Shown piece after piece: positions 33,401-47,689 of a stretch of 64,000 nt of DNA. The notes beneath the pieces were generated by a model. The model saw only the letters and a list, made by a program, of their open reading frames with translations, did no database searches and was not told where the DNA came from. The translations under genes were made by a program, and so were the position numbers. Origin of the DNA: Ailanthus altissimus (Eukaryota > Streptophyta > Magnoliopsida > Sapindales > Simaroubaceae); the NCBI GenBank assembly GCA_946807835.1, contig OX327711.1, positions 16,775,501-16,839,500 of the forward strand. The letters are read 5' to 3'. The number at the start of each line of letters is the position of its first letter. The first letter of the stretch is position 1.

Positions 33401-34568
33401 ACTTTTTGGGATGCCCTATAACCTGTTATGCTTAAAATAGGAAAGCCAAATTGTTTTGCTACTGAATGAAGCAAGCACTGCTTCTGAGAGTTCTGGAGAA
33501 GCTTGCATGATGATCGTACAGGGTAGCAACCTTCCATTTGTATCTATCTCAAGATCTACCTGTCGCAACCATTGGGAATTACTTCAACTAAAGGTAAATA
33601 TTGTGTTTGCTGTTCATGTCCATATGCCTTGAATTATGCAATTCATCATAAGGTGCCCTTCTTTTGGGGGGTTTTATACCGCAAATCTTGTACAGCTTAA
33701 CATCAGTGCTACATCTTTAGTTAGACATGTCTTTGAAATTCTTTATTCTTATGCTTGGACCATTTTTCTTTCTTGCTCAGTGTTCTCTTTATAATTGCAT
33801 ATTTGTCAATATGGTTGTATGATGCATTAGTTTCCAGCAAGTGAACTTCTTTCAAGATGAAATACTTTATTTGTGCCATTGCTTTTGTAAATCCTCATCT
33901 TGTTCAAGTTGTATTGGTTTTTGGAAATACGAAAATTTTCCCAAGGTAATTTACTCAGCTACTTTACATTTACAAGTTTTTTTCCGATAAAATACTTACT
34001 CTCAGAAATATGTACAATTAGGACTCTGTTGTTCACTTGCAAATGGAAAACGAAAAGGTTCGCAGTATTCCTCATTCCGTGGTTGCTCCCTTGGCAGTCA
34101 GTGGTAAGTGTGTATCTCAATTTTTTTTACATCTTTATCGTTTTGAGGAACAATTACCCTTATGAGCTATAGTTGGAATGATAACCACAATGCTGAACAT
34201 GCGGTAAGACTGAAGGCAAAAGAATAAATACAACCAAATTTGCAAAATAAATAAATGTTGTTTTTAAACTTGCCATTCCTTGCTCTCAATGGATCATTAT
34301 TGTCATAAAGACAAAATTCCAGTCTTTGTGGAACCAAGAAAACTGTCTCAGATGTTGCCCAACCAGTTAAAATAAGAAGCATTATAGTAAATTCAAGTAA
34401 GCATAGTGAGTTCTAGTAAACATGACTGTTTTGCAAATGTTTTGACATCTTTTATGGATATCTACAATGACAGCATCCAGAGGTGTAGCGTGTGTTTTCG
34501 CTACAAGGAAGCGAGCCTTGGTATACATCCTGGAGGAAGACGAAGATGAAATTTCTGATACAGAATGA
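27490..34568 (+). CDS. APC4: Anaphase-promoting complex subunit 4, 19 exons
   Basis: Scaffold subunit of the APC/C ubiquitin ligase, which drives mitotic exit. Deduced exons: 27490-27558, 27668-27779, 27879-27970, 28198-28281, 28539-28778, 28953-29033, 29491-29636, 29850-30010, 30102-30202, 30283-30357, 30792-30971, 31530-31612, 31692-31790, 32460-32564, 32799-32937, 33135-33353, 33441-33593, 34022-34103, 34474-34568. All introns are GT-AG and the frame closes at 771 residues. The start [20 protein letters not shown] is followed by an Anapc4 WD40-type region ([39 protein letters not shown], residues about 24-115). The helical APC4 domain is near 260-480 ([48 protein letters not shown]). The C-terminus is acidic ([12 protein letters not shown]). 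The whole coding region is intact. Internal frames across introns are shadows. Confidence 0.95.
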
Positions 34569-36157
34569 CTGCTGATCATTGTTATTTATTGCCTTACAAG
34601 TCCTTTTTTGTGAGATTTATTACATGTCAGATGCTTTGGCTGTAAGGTTTGATTGATGGTACTTTATGCTCAGTGTTTAGTATGGGAATCAATCATAAAT
34701 GCTAAAATTAATAGTTAAAGTTATCTGTTAATCAAGTAATAGTTTGCAATCTCACTTTCTTTAAAGTTTATGGATATAGGATTAAGTATTATTATTACTC
34801 ACTTTCTGTTGGCTGTCAACAATCACAATTTTGATTTAAGGAAGAGGTGGGGATTATTTTTGCTGTCATATGATTTATCTTGAGAAGAGTTGGCTATTAG
34901 AATTCACTGTAGAGTTTGCTAAAATTTCAACTGTTTCTGTTTCCCTAAGGATTTTCTTATTTAAAACTTTGTGTCATAGGCTGTGAAATACACAAGCCTG
35001 AGCAATCTGAATTTGCCTTGGAAGTTCCAAAATATTTACTCTCAATGAGAATATGATGTAATGGCCTCTGACTAATACAAATGCTGTGGCATGAATTGAT
35101 TTTGCTTCATATCTAGGTGTTAAACATATCTTCATCATTCTTGTCCCTTGAATTGTGAACCATAGTCTGCTGCTTAATCAGCGGAGCAAGTCTGCCAAAA
35201 TCGCATTCTCATGTCAAATTAGTTTATCATCACGGCACTGCAGATTATTAAAAGATGCTGCTGAGGGAAAGTAACTAGATTTCTGAGTACAGTGAGAATA
35301 GAAAGTGGTAGGATATTCATTGCTACGCCCAAATGATTATCTGGCTTGAAAAACATGAACAGCATGCAGTTCAGTAACTTGGATTAAGGTGCATTTAATA
35401 CGCCAGCTCTGGTGAGTTCAAGCAAACATTAAGTTGGTAAAATCGTTTCCCATGAAACAAGAACTCTGTCACAATGAATCTAAAATGTTACTGCACTACA
35501 ATCTTTTGCAGCAAGTACATCAACGGGAACACTTTTTAGCAGTCAACAAAAACACAATTTGATAATGCAACAATGATGCTTGATCAGGCAATATCATTAT
35601 TACCATCAACCATTACTCAGCATGTTACAAGGCATGAACTCTGGCTTTTATTGTGTTTGATCTCATCTAAGACAATACAATAAGAAAATAGGTAAAAACA
35701 TATTAGCCAAATTTAGAAGTGAAATGAATGAATCTCCACTTTTATCCAGTTGACTCCGTGAGTAGATTAAAGAAGACCCGTGCCAAGTTTTACTGCTTTT
35801 GGAAAAGCTTTCTCCCAGTACAGTACCATCCATAAAACATCTTCAGATGAAACAGCTCCAAGATACCAGTCTTTCCAACTTCCAGATAATATGTTCATGG
35901 GTAGCAAACAACTGTAACAGCTGTTAATATAAGCCATAAGCTCACTATACATGCAGGAACTGTACATGCAGAGAAATGCCGAGATGTCAGTATTATAATC
36001 CAAGGAACAGCAGGGTCTTGGAGAGCAAAACGCCAACCAAGAATTCAAGTCCATGAGTATGACCATTGTCCTTGCTCCCATTGGATTAGAATGAAGCAGG
36101 GCAGGGAGGAAGCCTACTAACACCAAAACCAGATCAACTTTGCTACACCGACCATAG
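34569..36157. other. Convergent spacer between APC4 and CBP60
   Basis: APC4 (plus) and CBP60 (minus) end towards each other here, so the 1.6 kb must hold both 3' UTRs and terminators. A minus-strand frame at 35767-36168 overlaps the end of CBP60 and looks like 3' UTR. No independent gene is supported. Confidence 0.6.
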
Positions 36158-39100
36158 CTATGAATCATCTAACTCAACAAGTTGTGCCCGCCTCTCAGCA
36201 GCCTTCTTCCTGATAAAGATACCCCACCTGAGGGCTGCCTTCAGCTTCAGCCACCCAACAACAGCTTTGCCAGATGAACGTGAACTATCATCATTAAAGC
36301 TGAAGTTTGGAGATGGGTTGGCCATGAATGCAGATGAATAAGGATATGCATCTTCTGTAACATTGAAGGAAGGATGGCCTTGGCCTCCCATATTGAAGAT
36401 ACGAAGTAAATGCTGCTGCATGTCTTCATTCTCAAGCATCTCGTGACTTCTCATACGAATCTCCTCCTCTGAAAAGATGTCTTCAACTCCCCTATAAGTA
36501 GCAGGATTTGATGTACCAATAGTCTGGATACCCAATAAAGATGAGTGTGGCGGACCAAGGGCCAAAATATTTTCACTCCTTGAAAGATGGGATTCCTGTG
36601 GAACACCGACTAATGGGTTCTGTAGAGGGAATGAAGTACCATCAAATTGAATGGGAGCATTCACGTTTACATTCTGTGGCTGTATGGAGAAACTGGAATG
36701 TATGCTATTATCATAACCTAGACAGGAAAAGAAAAAATATTCATGTAGTCAGCAACCAAACATGTGAACAGGCACAAGCTCAGCCTTAGAGAAACAATAT
36801 GGAAAGCTTCAAAGCTACCACATTATAGAAAAAAAATGTCTTTTACCTATAAACTACTTTCTATATTGATAAAGCTATATTTGACAATGTTTTACTTTGA
36901 AAATAATACCTCCAACTGTTAAACCAGAATCTAGCAAAGGCTGCTCTGGAGGAACTGGAACCAACAGGGTTGGTAGAGTGAGCTGTTGGTCAAACGAATT
37001 TTCATAATTTTGTGGACCTGTTGGAATATCAGGTTGAGGAGGACCTACACTCTTATTCTGTGTAAATCCTAACAGAGACTTGCCATCATACTCTATTACA
37101 TGCATCCAGTTTTCATATGCCTTCTTGACTAAGGTATCCACATTGACCTGCATGAACCAAACCACTCTCAGATTTTTCAAGCTTTCATCCTTCTAATTGT
37201 ACACAAATTTCTATAAATATCTTATACAATGTTAAACTTTCAAAAGAACAGAAGTGATATATTTCAAAACTTCAGCATTCAATGAAACCATAAATGTGAC
37301 CATCATATATTTGTATTATTATGGACCAATTTGTTGATATAAAAGATATGTTTGTGACCAGTCATATAGACAAGTACATAATATTTATTTAAGATTTGAT
37401 GATATGAAAGAGCCAGAAAAGCAAAATTAGTGAAACAAAGAAGACTAATTATAAAGACTGAAACCAAGATTAAGTTCCAAAAGCACATCAGATGTAAGAT
37501 AACTAATGATATGAAACCACATAAATATATACCTTCTGACTGTTAGAGAGAGAATCAGCTGAATGATATTGTCCATTAGCAATGAGGCCACAGAACTCAT
37601 AAATATTGTTAAAAACAACACCAACATTCCTTGCATCGTCAGGATAATACACATACAGTTTCCCACTTAGCACACAAGTCTTTGCATGCTCCACGAGAAT
37701 ATCCCACATCTTATTGGACATGCCGCTTCCCAGGATCTACAACAAATGGATCAGCAAAACAATTACAAACAGTAATATGTGGATTTGATCAGTGATTTGA
37801 CAACCAAGCCTACGTTCTTACATTTCGCAACCCCTGTAAGTCTCTAACAACAAGTCGTAGGAAGTCTTCAACTGTGAAAATTCCAGCTTTATTTAGCCTC
37901 TTATGAAATGACCCATCTTTACCAATCTTCTCTAATCTCCATACCTCATCATTGAGTGCAGGTGGGTAGTGTTTCTTGTACACTGCAAAGAGGAAGAAAA
38001 AATGCAGATTTCTCATCTTCCCCTCAAACAAAGAAAACAAATAGACAACACTCAAAGAAATCTACTATAGAAGTTTCGGCTGTAATTAAGAACTCACATT
38101 CTCCCCTATGATCCTTAACAGTGAAGGCATCTGTTTTTGCTTCACGTATGCGAACACCTTCAGAAAAATCGGAGGCAACCTTCAGGCCTAACCTGAACTT
38201 CCTGCTCCTTATCCAGCTTGAATTGTCAGTAAATGTAAGCTCCCCTAATGTTCCTACTCCTTCCTTCAGAGTCACTTGCAGATCCCCAGTGAGCAGTGGC
38301 CTCTTTCCTTCACGTTCTTTGACCACATGACTCTCAAATTCTTCTGGAGTCCAATTATTGTCATCTTCATTGTTGAAACCACCTTCAAGAACCACAATAT
38401 CTACTTTCACCGAGGACTCTGGACCGGTTGTGACAATATGACCTGTGCTTGCATCAATCAAGACAATATGGATTGCAGCACCCTGCTCCCCTTCCACTTT
38501 CCCTCCAGTAAAGAGAGGAAGTGACAACCTAGACCTGAAGTGCAGCTGCAAGTTTCTACCATCAGATCCTTCAATACATTTTGGAGAAGACCTGCTTAGA
38601 ATGCAAAGCATCACTTCAGTGGCAACAACAGCAAACACAAGAATCAATGAAATTGTAAATGAAAGCTATAGCTTGAAATGAAAAGGTGCAAAATCCTAGT
38701 AACACCCACCCGCCATTTACTGAACAAACCTAACCTGATTCTACTGGGTTGATACTGGAGATATGACTCATTGTGTTTTGAAATAAATTAATAGCCAGAT
38801 CTCAGCCAATCAACCCTCTTAAGAACTATAGACAAATTCTTGCAAGAACAGCTGGCAGACAAGTTAGCCCACCGTATATCTGGGTATAAAGCAATGAACA
38901 AGCCATTTCATGTAAGGAATTACAACCATCTTTGCCAATCCAACTTACTTTTGGTGAGTAAAGAGAATCTAGCATATAGTCTTTTCCGTAATTCAAATGA
39001 AAATGAGGCAAAATTTCCTAACCTGCAAAAGATGTTCTCTTTTTTTATATATATTTTGTGGCTAAATACCTGCAGAAGAACTTAAAACGATGCACGACGC

Positions 39101-40743
39101 ATGTTTGCATGTAAAATGGAAAATCATACAAAAAAATTCTACATAAACTAAATTACAAGACTATAAGAGTGTGTTGATGACCTCAACAAACATGTCATTC
39201 TCCTAATACATGTCAAAAGATTGCAGAGTAGGATGGATGAGCTTGTTTAGTGAAGTTTTGTTGCACGTTTGACTGGGATCAAACCCCACTTACACTAGGA
39301 AAGGAGAAATTTATGAAATGAAGGAAGGGTATCTCATCACAAAGTGTTAACCCACGGTCCCAGTGGCTCTTCAGTGCACTAAAAAAGATCATAGTATGGA
39401 TCATTGATAGGAAAAAGTATCATACCTCCCAGTAAGTTTTGCAGGGCCTAGTTTCGCCAAAGCACGTTCCACTTCTTCACTCACCTGTTCAAAGTCAAAG
39501 GCAATAAAAGTGAGGAATCACCCAGTGCATTGGATACAGAAATACCAGTCAAAAAAAGAGAACTTCATTTATCATGCATCTCCAACCAAGTAGCATGAGA
39601 AACTTCTTTACAGATGTTGTGCCCATGGTAAAGTGCATGCAAAATGCCCCATTCGATATCCCTCCACATATGTCCAGCACAATCCAGACTTGGTTACAAT
39701 TTTGAAATAAAATAACTTAGTCAATGAGTGCAAAAATGGTACTCATAGACAAGCTGTTTCATTCATTAAATAAGCAAATGAAAAGTAAGAAAGGCATCCT
39801 AAATCCTACATAAGAAAGAACAAAATCCCACAAGAGACTATTCAATCTTACCACCCTCCGTAGAATAGGCTCTAATGAGGAGCAAAGCTTCTGTAGACTA
39901 TCCACCTTAAGAGCTTCGACGATTACACTGCATCAAAATGGAAACTTTTTAAATTAAGCAATTTCTACCTTATGACATCAACAATACTTATCAAAATAAA
40001 TTGAACTTTAGTAAATGAAGAATTAAACTCAGGAACAGCAATACAGACAAGTCAAAATTTACATACAAACATTCTCTTCAAGTTGGCAGTTAGAAATAAT
40101 AAATTTAGCAGCTCATTGGAACATAAAAACCAAGGGAAATAATTAATCTTAGTAAAGCACACCTGTAACCTTAAGATAAGAAATTATATTACTGAAAACA
40201 AGATTATGTTAAGTTACTTAGCCTTTTTTTTCAGTTCATACAACAAACATCGACCACTACCATCAGAACAACTGAACAACAAGAACAGCAACAAAGACAG
40301 CCTTAAAAGCTCCTCAATTTTTCCTAGCCACGTCAAACAATTCACATGTCCAGTTCATTTCCTCACAGAATCAAGGCAAAGGTCTCCAAAGTCAACCAAA
40401 TCACCAAATTTAGTGCTGTCTGCTTGAACCAGCTCAGAATCAAGGACGTCAAACAATTCACAGGTCCCAGTTATTTCAATAAAAAAATCTACCTAACATG
40501 TAAGTCAAATTCAACTAACAAACTGTAACCAACTCCATACACTAACCAACAAACAACCAAATTAAACTGCCAAATATAGCCAACAACAATTGTAAATAAA
40601 TAAATAAAATATCTTTTTCAGCAAAATTAATTAATTAATTACCTAGCCAAAGCAGGTCGTTTCCTGTCAGGCTGACCTTCTTCAGCAGAACTCGAATCCA
40701 ATCCTCTCTTACTATTGGATCTCTCCATGTACCTCGTTTGCAT
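36158..40743 (-). CDS. CBP60: Calmodulin-binding protein 60 (CBP60B/C/D type), 8 exons
   Basis: Plant-specific calmodulin-binding transcription factor family with roles in immunity and growth. Exons on the minus strand: 40743-40643, 39927-39852, 39484-39426, 38591-38098, 37982-37822, 37736-37533, 37147-36910, 36717-36158; 630 residues with GT-AG junctions. Seen: a basic N-terminus ([27 protein letters not shown]), the conserved CBP60 core ([20 protein letters not shown], then [58 protein letters not shown] segment) at about 90-380, and a C-terminal basic amphipathic end ([20 protein letters not shown], then [10 protein letters not shown]). That end resembles the C-terminal calmodulin-binding region of family members other than CBP60g. 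DNA binding by the central region is known for SARD1/CBP60g and inferred here. Start ATG 40743 fits the first family exon. Confidence 0.95.
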
Positions 40744-41864
40744 CTTCCAGAAAACGTCACCGTTTCCAATACTCTCCGAGAAACTACACGATAACAAATT
40801 CAAAATAAAATTCGGAAACCTTTTCCTTCAAGATTTCAAGCGACTTGATTTGACTCCAGTAAGAGAATAAAATTTTAGAGGGAACACAAAAGAAGAAAAA
40901 GAAGAAGGTGAAAGAGCGAGCGGGAAAGTAAAACTCGAGCAAGTGGAATTTCAATTTTTGTTGAGTATGTCAGAAGTTTCCACGAAATGACTGCGAATTT
41001 TCGCTTGCCTTTCGGTCTTTTTTCTTTTTGTGGAGGTCTGTTACAGTGACGGGCTGACGACTTTGCAAGTGTAACGAATCTGTTGTGTGATTGGCTGGTG
41101 GTTGGACCGTGGTTATGATGTTTTCAAGATCAGATGATCGGGTGATCTGAGCCGTCAGATTTGGCAAAATTAGGAATCTTTAATTATTTTAAGGTTTTTG
41201 ACACGTGAGTGATTGGGATTCTGAATTTGTGAGCTGTGACTCACGACTGTCCCCTGGATTTTGTTGATTTTATTTTAATTAAAGAATTTGTGAATTTAGA
41301 GTAACGTAAGAAAAACGAAGTGATTAATGATTACTAGTCAAAGTTCAAACTCGACGATTAGGATTATTAGTGGACAAGAAGGCTTGAAACAAGTTTAGTA
41401 ATCTGCCTAACTAAAAGATAATATCGCATTGACAAATAAATTTGTCAGAATTGGGGACTTGGTCTTAGTTTCGGTTTAAGAAACCCAAATTGCTTTTCTC
41501 TTTTGCTTCTTATTTTAAGTTAAAGAGTAACCCTCAGGATTACGGTGTTGCTGATATAGTATTACAAGATAAATTCAGCATGCAGAACCAAAGGGAAGAA
41601 GCTGAGTATATATCTAAAACAGAAGAGGAAACCATACAATCAGTAATTTAAAACATCATGATTTCTTGCAAAGGGACTATAATTCATTGCCAGAAAAGGG
41701 ATTTTTATAGTGTAGCAGCAATGCTTTCATATGACAAAAAAATCTGCAACCAACCAAAACACTACAGGCTATGCAGAACATCTAAATAGCTGCACTTCTT
41801 CTTAACCTCAATAATCGCCAGAGTGAAAGAATATTTCAACCTTGTTTATTCCGGGGCTGGATAG
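40744..41864. other. Spacer: CBP60 leader/promoter and NOL12-like 3' region
   Basis: Both neighbours read on the minus strand, so this 1.1 kb contains the CBP60 5' UTR and promoter (just above 40743) and the 3' end of the upstream gene. A GA-rich stretch at 40885-40935 is typical of plant leaders. No further gene seen. Confidence 0.55.
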
Positions 41865-44555
41865 CTACCGCCTTTTCTGGTTCTTTTTCTTCCCTTTTTT
41901 TTTGTCTCTCTTATTTTGTGGCTTTGACCGCGATTTGTGTTTTGCAACTTTCTTGAATGACTTACTTTTACTCACAGGTATTTTGTGCTTTTTATCAGCC
42001 CCAATAGATATTGGAACAGCCAAGGGTGTGGTTTCACTAGAAAAGTTTTCTTCTTCGCAAGAGATCTCAATAGTTGTCACAGTGACTTTCATGTCACCAT
42101 TATCATACATTGTTGTTCCTGTGACCAATAAAAAAATCCAAGAGCCAATTGTTAACTGATTATAAAGCTTAAGCTCACCGTACAATAACATATGCCAGAT
42201 CACCATGAGCAAGCAAAGTTAACGGTTCAATACATGCATGCACCAAGAACACTAAAACATACAACTAGATTTACATTACGCAGGTATTAACCAATACTCA
42301 GAAAATCAGCCAATAATCATACTACAGTTCTGGTAATTCTCTAACAAAAAATTAAAAGGAAAAAGATGCCAATGTCAACAACTGTCCAATATCAACTTCA
42401 TCGCAACATTCCAATTGATGCCAAGATGTAGCACAAGGATATAAAATGGGCATATTCCAATCCAGTGGACTGCTGACGGTTTAGCAACTTCAGAAATAAG
42501 ATCATCTAATAAAACAGACAACTATTATTGGAAGCAATTGGCAAGTGGATCAAGCAGGCAATAACTACCATGTCCAGCTAGTCACATGAGATCTTTAATG
42601 AAGACTGACATCCTTAAACGTCTGATACATATTTCAATTCACAGCTTGAAGTTTCTGAAAAATACCTGTAATGGATGGAACTGGCTCTCTTTCTTCATCA
42701 TCCTCGTGGTATTCCTCACTTTCATGAGGTGCAGAATCAGTGGGTGGTGGAGCTCCACCATACAAAGCAATCTCTCTCTCCAATCTCCTCTGCACATAAT
42801 ATGATGGAGAAGTATTAACTTAAGGCACATCGGAAATGCTTTCCAAATTACATGTGAATCCTATCTAAGTATATAATTGCTTTCAATGTGTTCCAGCAGT
42901 TTACTCCTAAACTAAAAAGAAAACGGATGTTGTTCTAGGAATTGTACAAAATTTTGGTTGTTTTCAACAGATTAACACTTTTTCAACATTTCTATCCCGG
43001 TTTATCCCAGGCCAGTGATTGTTTAGGTTGTCCATATAAAAACACAAACGGAGGAATACAGAACAAAGTATGACTCCATATGTACCGATTGAGTCACAAG
43101 AAAAGTTCAGTCCATGGTCAATGTAAGTTATTATCAATGTAACATTTATCTCAAACAACTAGCATAGACCACTTTTTCGCTTCTGTAAATTCATTTCACG
43201 GACTGGCATAAGAAAATAGCAATCGTGTTATGCAATACTTGCAAACAATAATCAATATTCAGCAATGATCAAACACAAACTAAGGTAATTTCTACAGAAA
43301 ATACACCCACCAGATGAGCGGATATCTATCTAACCTGAAGGCCCCATTGAATTTCACAGCATCATGCAAAATAACTATTCAATTTAAATCCTAGCATATG
43401 CAGAGTAATAAAGATCAAAATAGAAAAACAAATAACATGGAAATCAAGCCATTGTTCAATACAAAACTGTTCTTAATTATATCACAATTAACAGAAACTA
43501 TGAACTTGCAAGTGTAGTATATAGCAGAAAAACATCATTTTAATAATCAATGCCCAAAATAAAAAATTATTTGACAAAAATAATACACCTTGCTTGTTCT
43601 TAAGGTAATATAATCCAGAAGTCTCACATCTTGAAACATAATACAAAACACAAGGAGAAATGATCAAATTGTTCAATGCTCATAACAAGTGAAAATAAAA
43701 GAGACAAAGATCAACACATCCTCACTATGAAACAACCAGTAAGTTTCTTAGACACTCTCTGAGCAAGTAAGCTATCCATTTTCAATGCCAAACATTCGTT
43801 AGAATGTGTTAGCTTCAACGACAAACACTATATAATGAATTTTATATCATGTTAGAATGTACTGAAAGTGTTTGAGCCAGTAAGTTACACTGGAATATGG
43901 TACTGTAACAATAAGAATCCGTCTCCACAATGCATTGCGTTTTCACATGGTGTCTTGTCTCCTCATGAATGGTGTTAGATATCAAAATTATAAATCTCAT
44001 AATTGAATTCAATATTTGGACGAACAGTATTATTTGATCAAATTAATTTAAGCAGGAGATATGCAAAGGAAAACCACAGAGATAAAAATGGAACCTTTTT
44101 TCGCTGCTCAAGACGCTTACGCCTTTGCACCTCCTCTTGTTGCTTCTGCCCTTCTTTTCTCCTCTTCTTCTTCCTCTTGTGAAACCCAGTCACATAATCC
44201 CTAATAAAAAAAACTAACAAACTTGTATCACTTAGCACGGATAAACAAAAACCCATATAACACAATCATACACACATGTAAACCAAAACCTAAACGAAAC
44301 GATTCAATTCAACAATAAAGACAAAAGAACAAACAAAATTAGACTGTTTTTATTATTTTCTTTTATTGAAAAAAAAAAAAGCCTGTTTTTAAGTGTTCAA
44401 GCAACACTAAGTGAAAAGAAAGCGGGTTTGACCTACTTGAGATCCTTCTCGTCGAAAGAAACAGAGAGAGCTTTGTTCTTGAGAGCCCTCTTCTTTATGT
44501 ATCGACCTCGAACTTTTGGGACTTGCGGTGCTTCCCCTTCAATGTCCTCTTCCAT
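41865..44555 (-). CDS. NOL12: NOL12/RRP17-like nucleolar rRNA-processing protein, 4 exons
   Basis: Family members (yeast Rrp17, animal NOL12/Nop25) act in pre-rRNA 5'-end processing in the nucleolus. Exons on the minus strand: 44555-44437, 44200-44095, 42789-42666, 42118-41865; GT-AG junctions and a closed frame of 200 residues, close to the family's usual size. Seen: an N-terminal GRYIKKRALKNKALSVSFDE, then DYVTGFHKRKKKRRKEGQKQ and KRLEQRKKRRLERE, the Lys/Arg-rich coiled region typical of Nop25-domain proteins. An acidic stretch follows (ESEEYHEDDEERE), then IALYGGAPP-type linker and a strongly basic tail (KSRSKPQNKRDKKKGKKKNQ) likely serving as nucleolar signal. Identification rests on these motifs and composition. 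Intron 2 is 1.3 kb and AT-rich with no gene inside. Confidence 0.85.
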
Positions 44556-45184
44556 AGCGGCTGACCTCGAGGTTTTGCTAGTTGATTCTGCGCGCTTTAG
44601 GTTGAGAGAGCTCGGTTAACAATAGGGTTCGGGTTAGCTGGGTCAACAAAACGGGTCTGTTTTGGATCGGGTTAGTTGTTTAATCTTGTTTAATCTTGCT
44701 ATAAGTAGGTTCGTATAGGCCTAGGCAATTTGGATTTAGTACATTGCTAAATGCACCTTAAACGTTTCCGTGGAACACACTTGGCCTACACTCCCTAGTT
44801 TTTGGTTGTATGGTCCTAATGATAAAGTAGGACACCGAAGAAAAAGAAAAGTATAAATAAAATCAATAGCAGATAATAAATGTTTAAAATAAAATAAAAG
44901 GGAGGAAAAAAAAAATTGAGACGAATATAAAAGAAAGAGTAATGGGGGGGGGGGGGGGGAATTGAAAGAAAAGAGAAAGGAGAAAGAGAAAATAGGAGAA
45001 AAAGAAAGGCAATTAAATTGTGATAAATTTAAAATTAAAAAATATGTAATACAGAAAAAATTAGATATTGTAAATAAAAGAAGACAAGAAAATGGTAACA
45101 AAAAAATAAATAAATAGAAGAGAGTTTGCATTTATTGTGAGTTTTGATGCCTACTACTTTGCTTATGTATATATATCGCTTATG
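44556..45184. repeat. Purine-rich spacer with G16 run
   Basis: Intergenic. 44820-45120 is strongly purine-rich on the plus strand, with an uninterrupted run of 16 G at 44944-44959, which may vary in length or reflect assembly uncertainty. The left part contains the promoter of the NOL12-like gene. No gene. Confidence 0.65.
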
Positions 45185-46709
45185 AGTTGTATTTTGATGT
45201 GCTAAAAATTAAATCAAGGCCATCCATTTTGAATCATTCTCCCCTAAATCTCACTATATGATTGTGCACTAAGAAAATAGCATGTGCTATGTTCTAACAC
45301 AGTGGAGGTTATAATTGAGCCCCCTCAAGCAAATATGGCAAATATGGCAAAGGTAAAATTACTCTCACATCTTTACTTATTTTAAATAAAGAAAAATTTG
45401 TCATTAGATAGTTTTAAAAAAAATGAAGCAGAGTGAGAATTTTTTGGTCAAATAAGAAATTTCAAAAGATAAAAAAAAAAAAAAAGTGCAATTAGTTAGA
45501 ATGTGCCACGTGTCACAAAAAAGTTAGTTTTTATTATTTCAACACCTCAACATTAAGAACTAGGGGAGCTGATATTATGAATAAAAGATTGGTGACACTT
45601 CGTCTGACCTAGAGTAAGTTACCTTTATGGAATTAAGCTTGGGCCTAAATGCTTGGATCTCCACAAGTCAATCTATGAAACCCATCTAGTGGGACTTGAA
45701 TGATAACATATATTACCACTCAGTAACAGTATCAAAGGACAAGTCATCGAAGTTTGTATGCTTACCACGTTAGCATAGGCCCACCAACAATTGTACACGT
45801 CAGTATATCTTAAGTCATGCCACGTCAGTAGCATGGCCCATTATAGAAGCACTTAAATACCACGTCATACGAGCTATTAGACCTAGAGATAAGATGGGAT
45901 AAGAGATTTTCCAAAGAACCAATGAGTGGACGCCATATCAACATGCATAGAGTTTTGTTCGCTAGTGATATTATTGACACAATAGACAAAAGGTGTCTGA
46001 AGTAGGTAAACAATTCAGCTTAAGACCTGTCGAGTTCAGGGGAAAAGAGTCAGAAATCGAGCTCCCAGATTTCACCAACTCGACCTGACAGCTTAAAAGT
46101 AACTAATCACAAATATTCCTAGTAATCCAAACGCCATGGGAGATGAAATGATATTTTTTCCCTCAAGTGAAGTTTTTCAAAATATCTCTCATGATATGAA
46201 CTGTTATCCAATAGTAGTTCTCCATGTGTCGCATTTGAGGAGAAATCTCCATGTTGGTACCTCAAAGCTCAAGTTAAGTCTCTAAAATTGAGAGGTCGTA
46301 AGATAACAATTGAACAATTTGAATTTTGAACTCTCTCTAGTAAGAGAAAACTATTAATCTTCTCTCTAGAATTTATACACTTTATTTGGAGCAAGTAAAC
46401 CCTAGGAAACTTTCTACATAATACACCTACTTGATTTAAGCGTTAAAGGGCCATCACCGTCTACCTCGCCAGCACTTGCCACTAACCTCACGTGCTCTAT
46501 ATTCCTCATATCCCCTTAGGTTGCCCAGTTCCAACTTAGTGTTCAACTTACTCTCAACTCAGTTTTGGACTCTCCACTATCAAGACGACCTCTAACTCAA
46601 CCCTCGGGGATAAAAGGCTTAAGAAACTCATATTTTCTAACACCTTTCTCTCTCACACACAACTCGTTAGGGTCGGGCTTTTATCGAGGTCGAAATTTAA
46701 AGCTTAACA
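45185..46709 (+). repeat. 5' LTR of element B
   Basis: About 1.5 kb, ends gcttaaca. It aligns with the 3' copy through shared blocks such as agcataggcccacca and gtcatgccacgt. It carries one copy of the block that is triplicated in the 3' LTR (from about 46113). The left limit is uncertain by tens of bases. Confidence 0.65.
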
Positions 46710-46711
46710 TC

Positions 46712-46730
46712 TAGCACCGTCTATGAGAAG
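46712..46730 (+). other. Primer-binding site of element B
   Basis: tagcaccgtctatgagaag two bases after the LTR end, a mutated form of the tggcaccgtctgtgagaa-type sequence also seen in element A. Confidence 0.5.
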
Positions 46731-47689
46731 TTGAGAAAAGCCTTGCTTTTAGACATTTTGTCAGGTTTGACCAACCAAGGGTGCGTACAAACCCTTAACC
46801 ATGTCTAAAATGTCAAAAGGAATCAGAGTCTTGCCTAAAAATCCATTTGTTAAAATAGTGGCTGAGAATACATGTTCTACTCTTATACTCATACCCTTTG
46901 CATGTGGTCATATGCAAAGAAATATGTGCAATCTCCTCATACCTTATTGGTGATGTTCGAGGGTGAAGGGTTGAAAATTAAACTAGCCACGTAGAATTCC
47001 CTTTAGCAATACTGAGCCGAGAACTAAAGTGAGGCACCCATCAACTGTTTACAGAGGAAGTGGTCAATGAGACCCAAAGCACAGTGAAAACATGCTGAGC
47101 TTTAAAGGTACGAGTACTTGACACTATTTTTATCTCTATACACTATGTTTCCTTCCTTAATATCTTACTTTTAATAAGCAAAGTTGTTAAAGCCTTCTTA
47201 GTGGTACCCGTAGATAGTGTCCAAGGCTAATAAATCAGTGATTGTAGTAACATTAGATTTAGGTTCATTATGTAATATTTGAAAGAGCCACAAGTTCATA
47301 GTAACGAGAGACTTAGTGCGCCAAACGGATAGTTATTCTCTTACATATTATGTTAGTGAAATCAAAGCATATCACATTTACACAAAAGTGATCGCCAAAC
47401 ACATAACAACATGTTTGTCAAGACTAAAAATAAAATATGCTGAAATTTTCCATATGCAAAATAGTTCATGCATTAACTAGTGTTGCCTAGTTAAACAACT
47501 CAGGCCTAAGGTACCTAAGAGCTGAAGGCAACTCAATAGCCCAAACCCATTAAAAGGCCTATCAACATAGTTCACCAAAAGGCATCTAAAGTCCGAAAAC
47601 ACATTCAAACATAGTATCAAAGTTTAAGAGTCAATTAAGTATAGTCATCATAAAAACAAGTTCAACAAAAAAATAAATAAGTTTATAGA

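Noticed and set aside
38121..38681. Plus-strand frames opposite CBP60
   Set aside because: Antisense shadows of the large CBP60 exon 4.
44736..45131. 131-codon minus-strand frame rich in Phe, Ser and Pro
   Set aside because: Produced by the purine-rich tract and the G16 run; composition is low-complexity.
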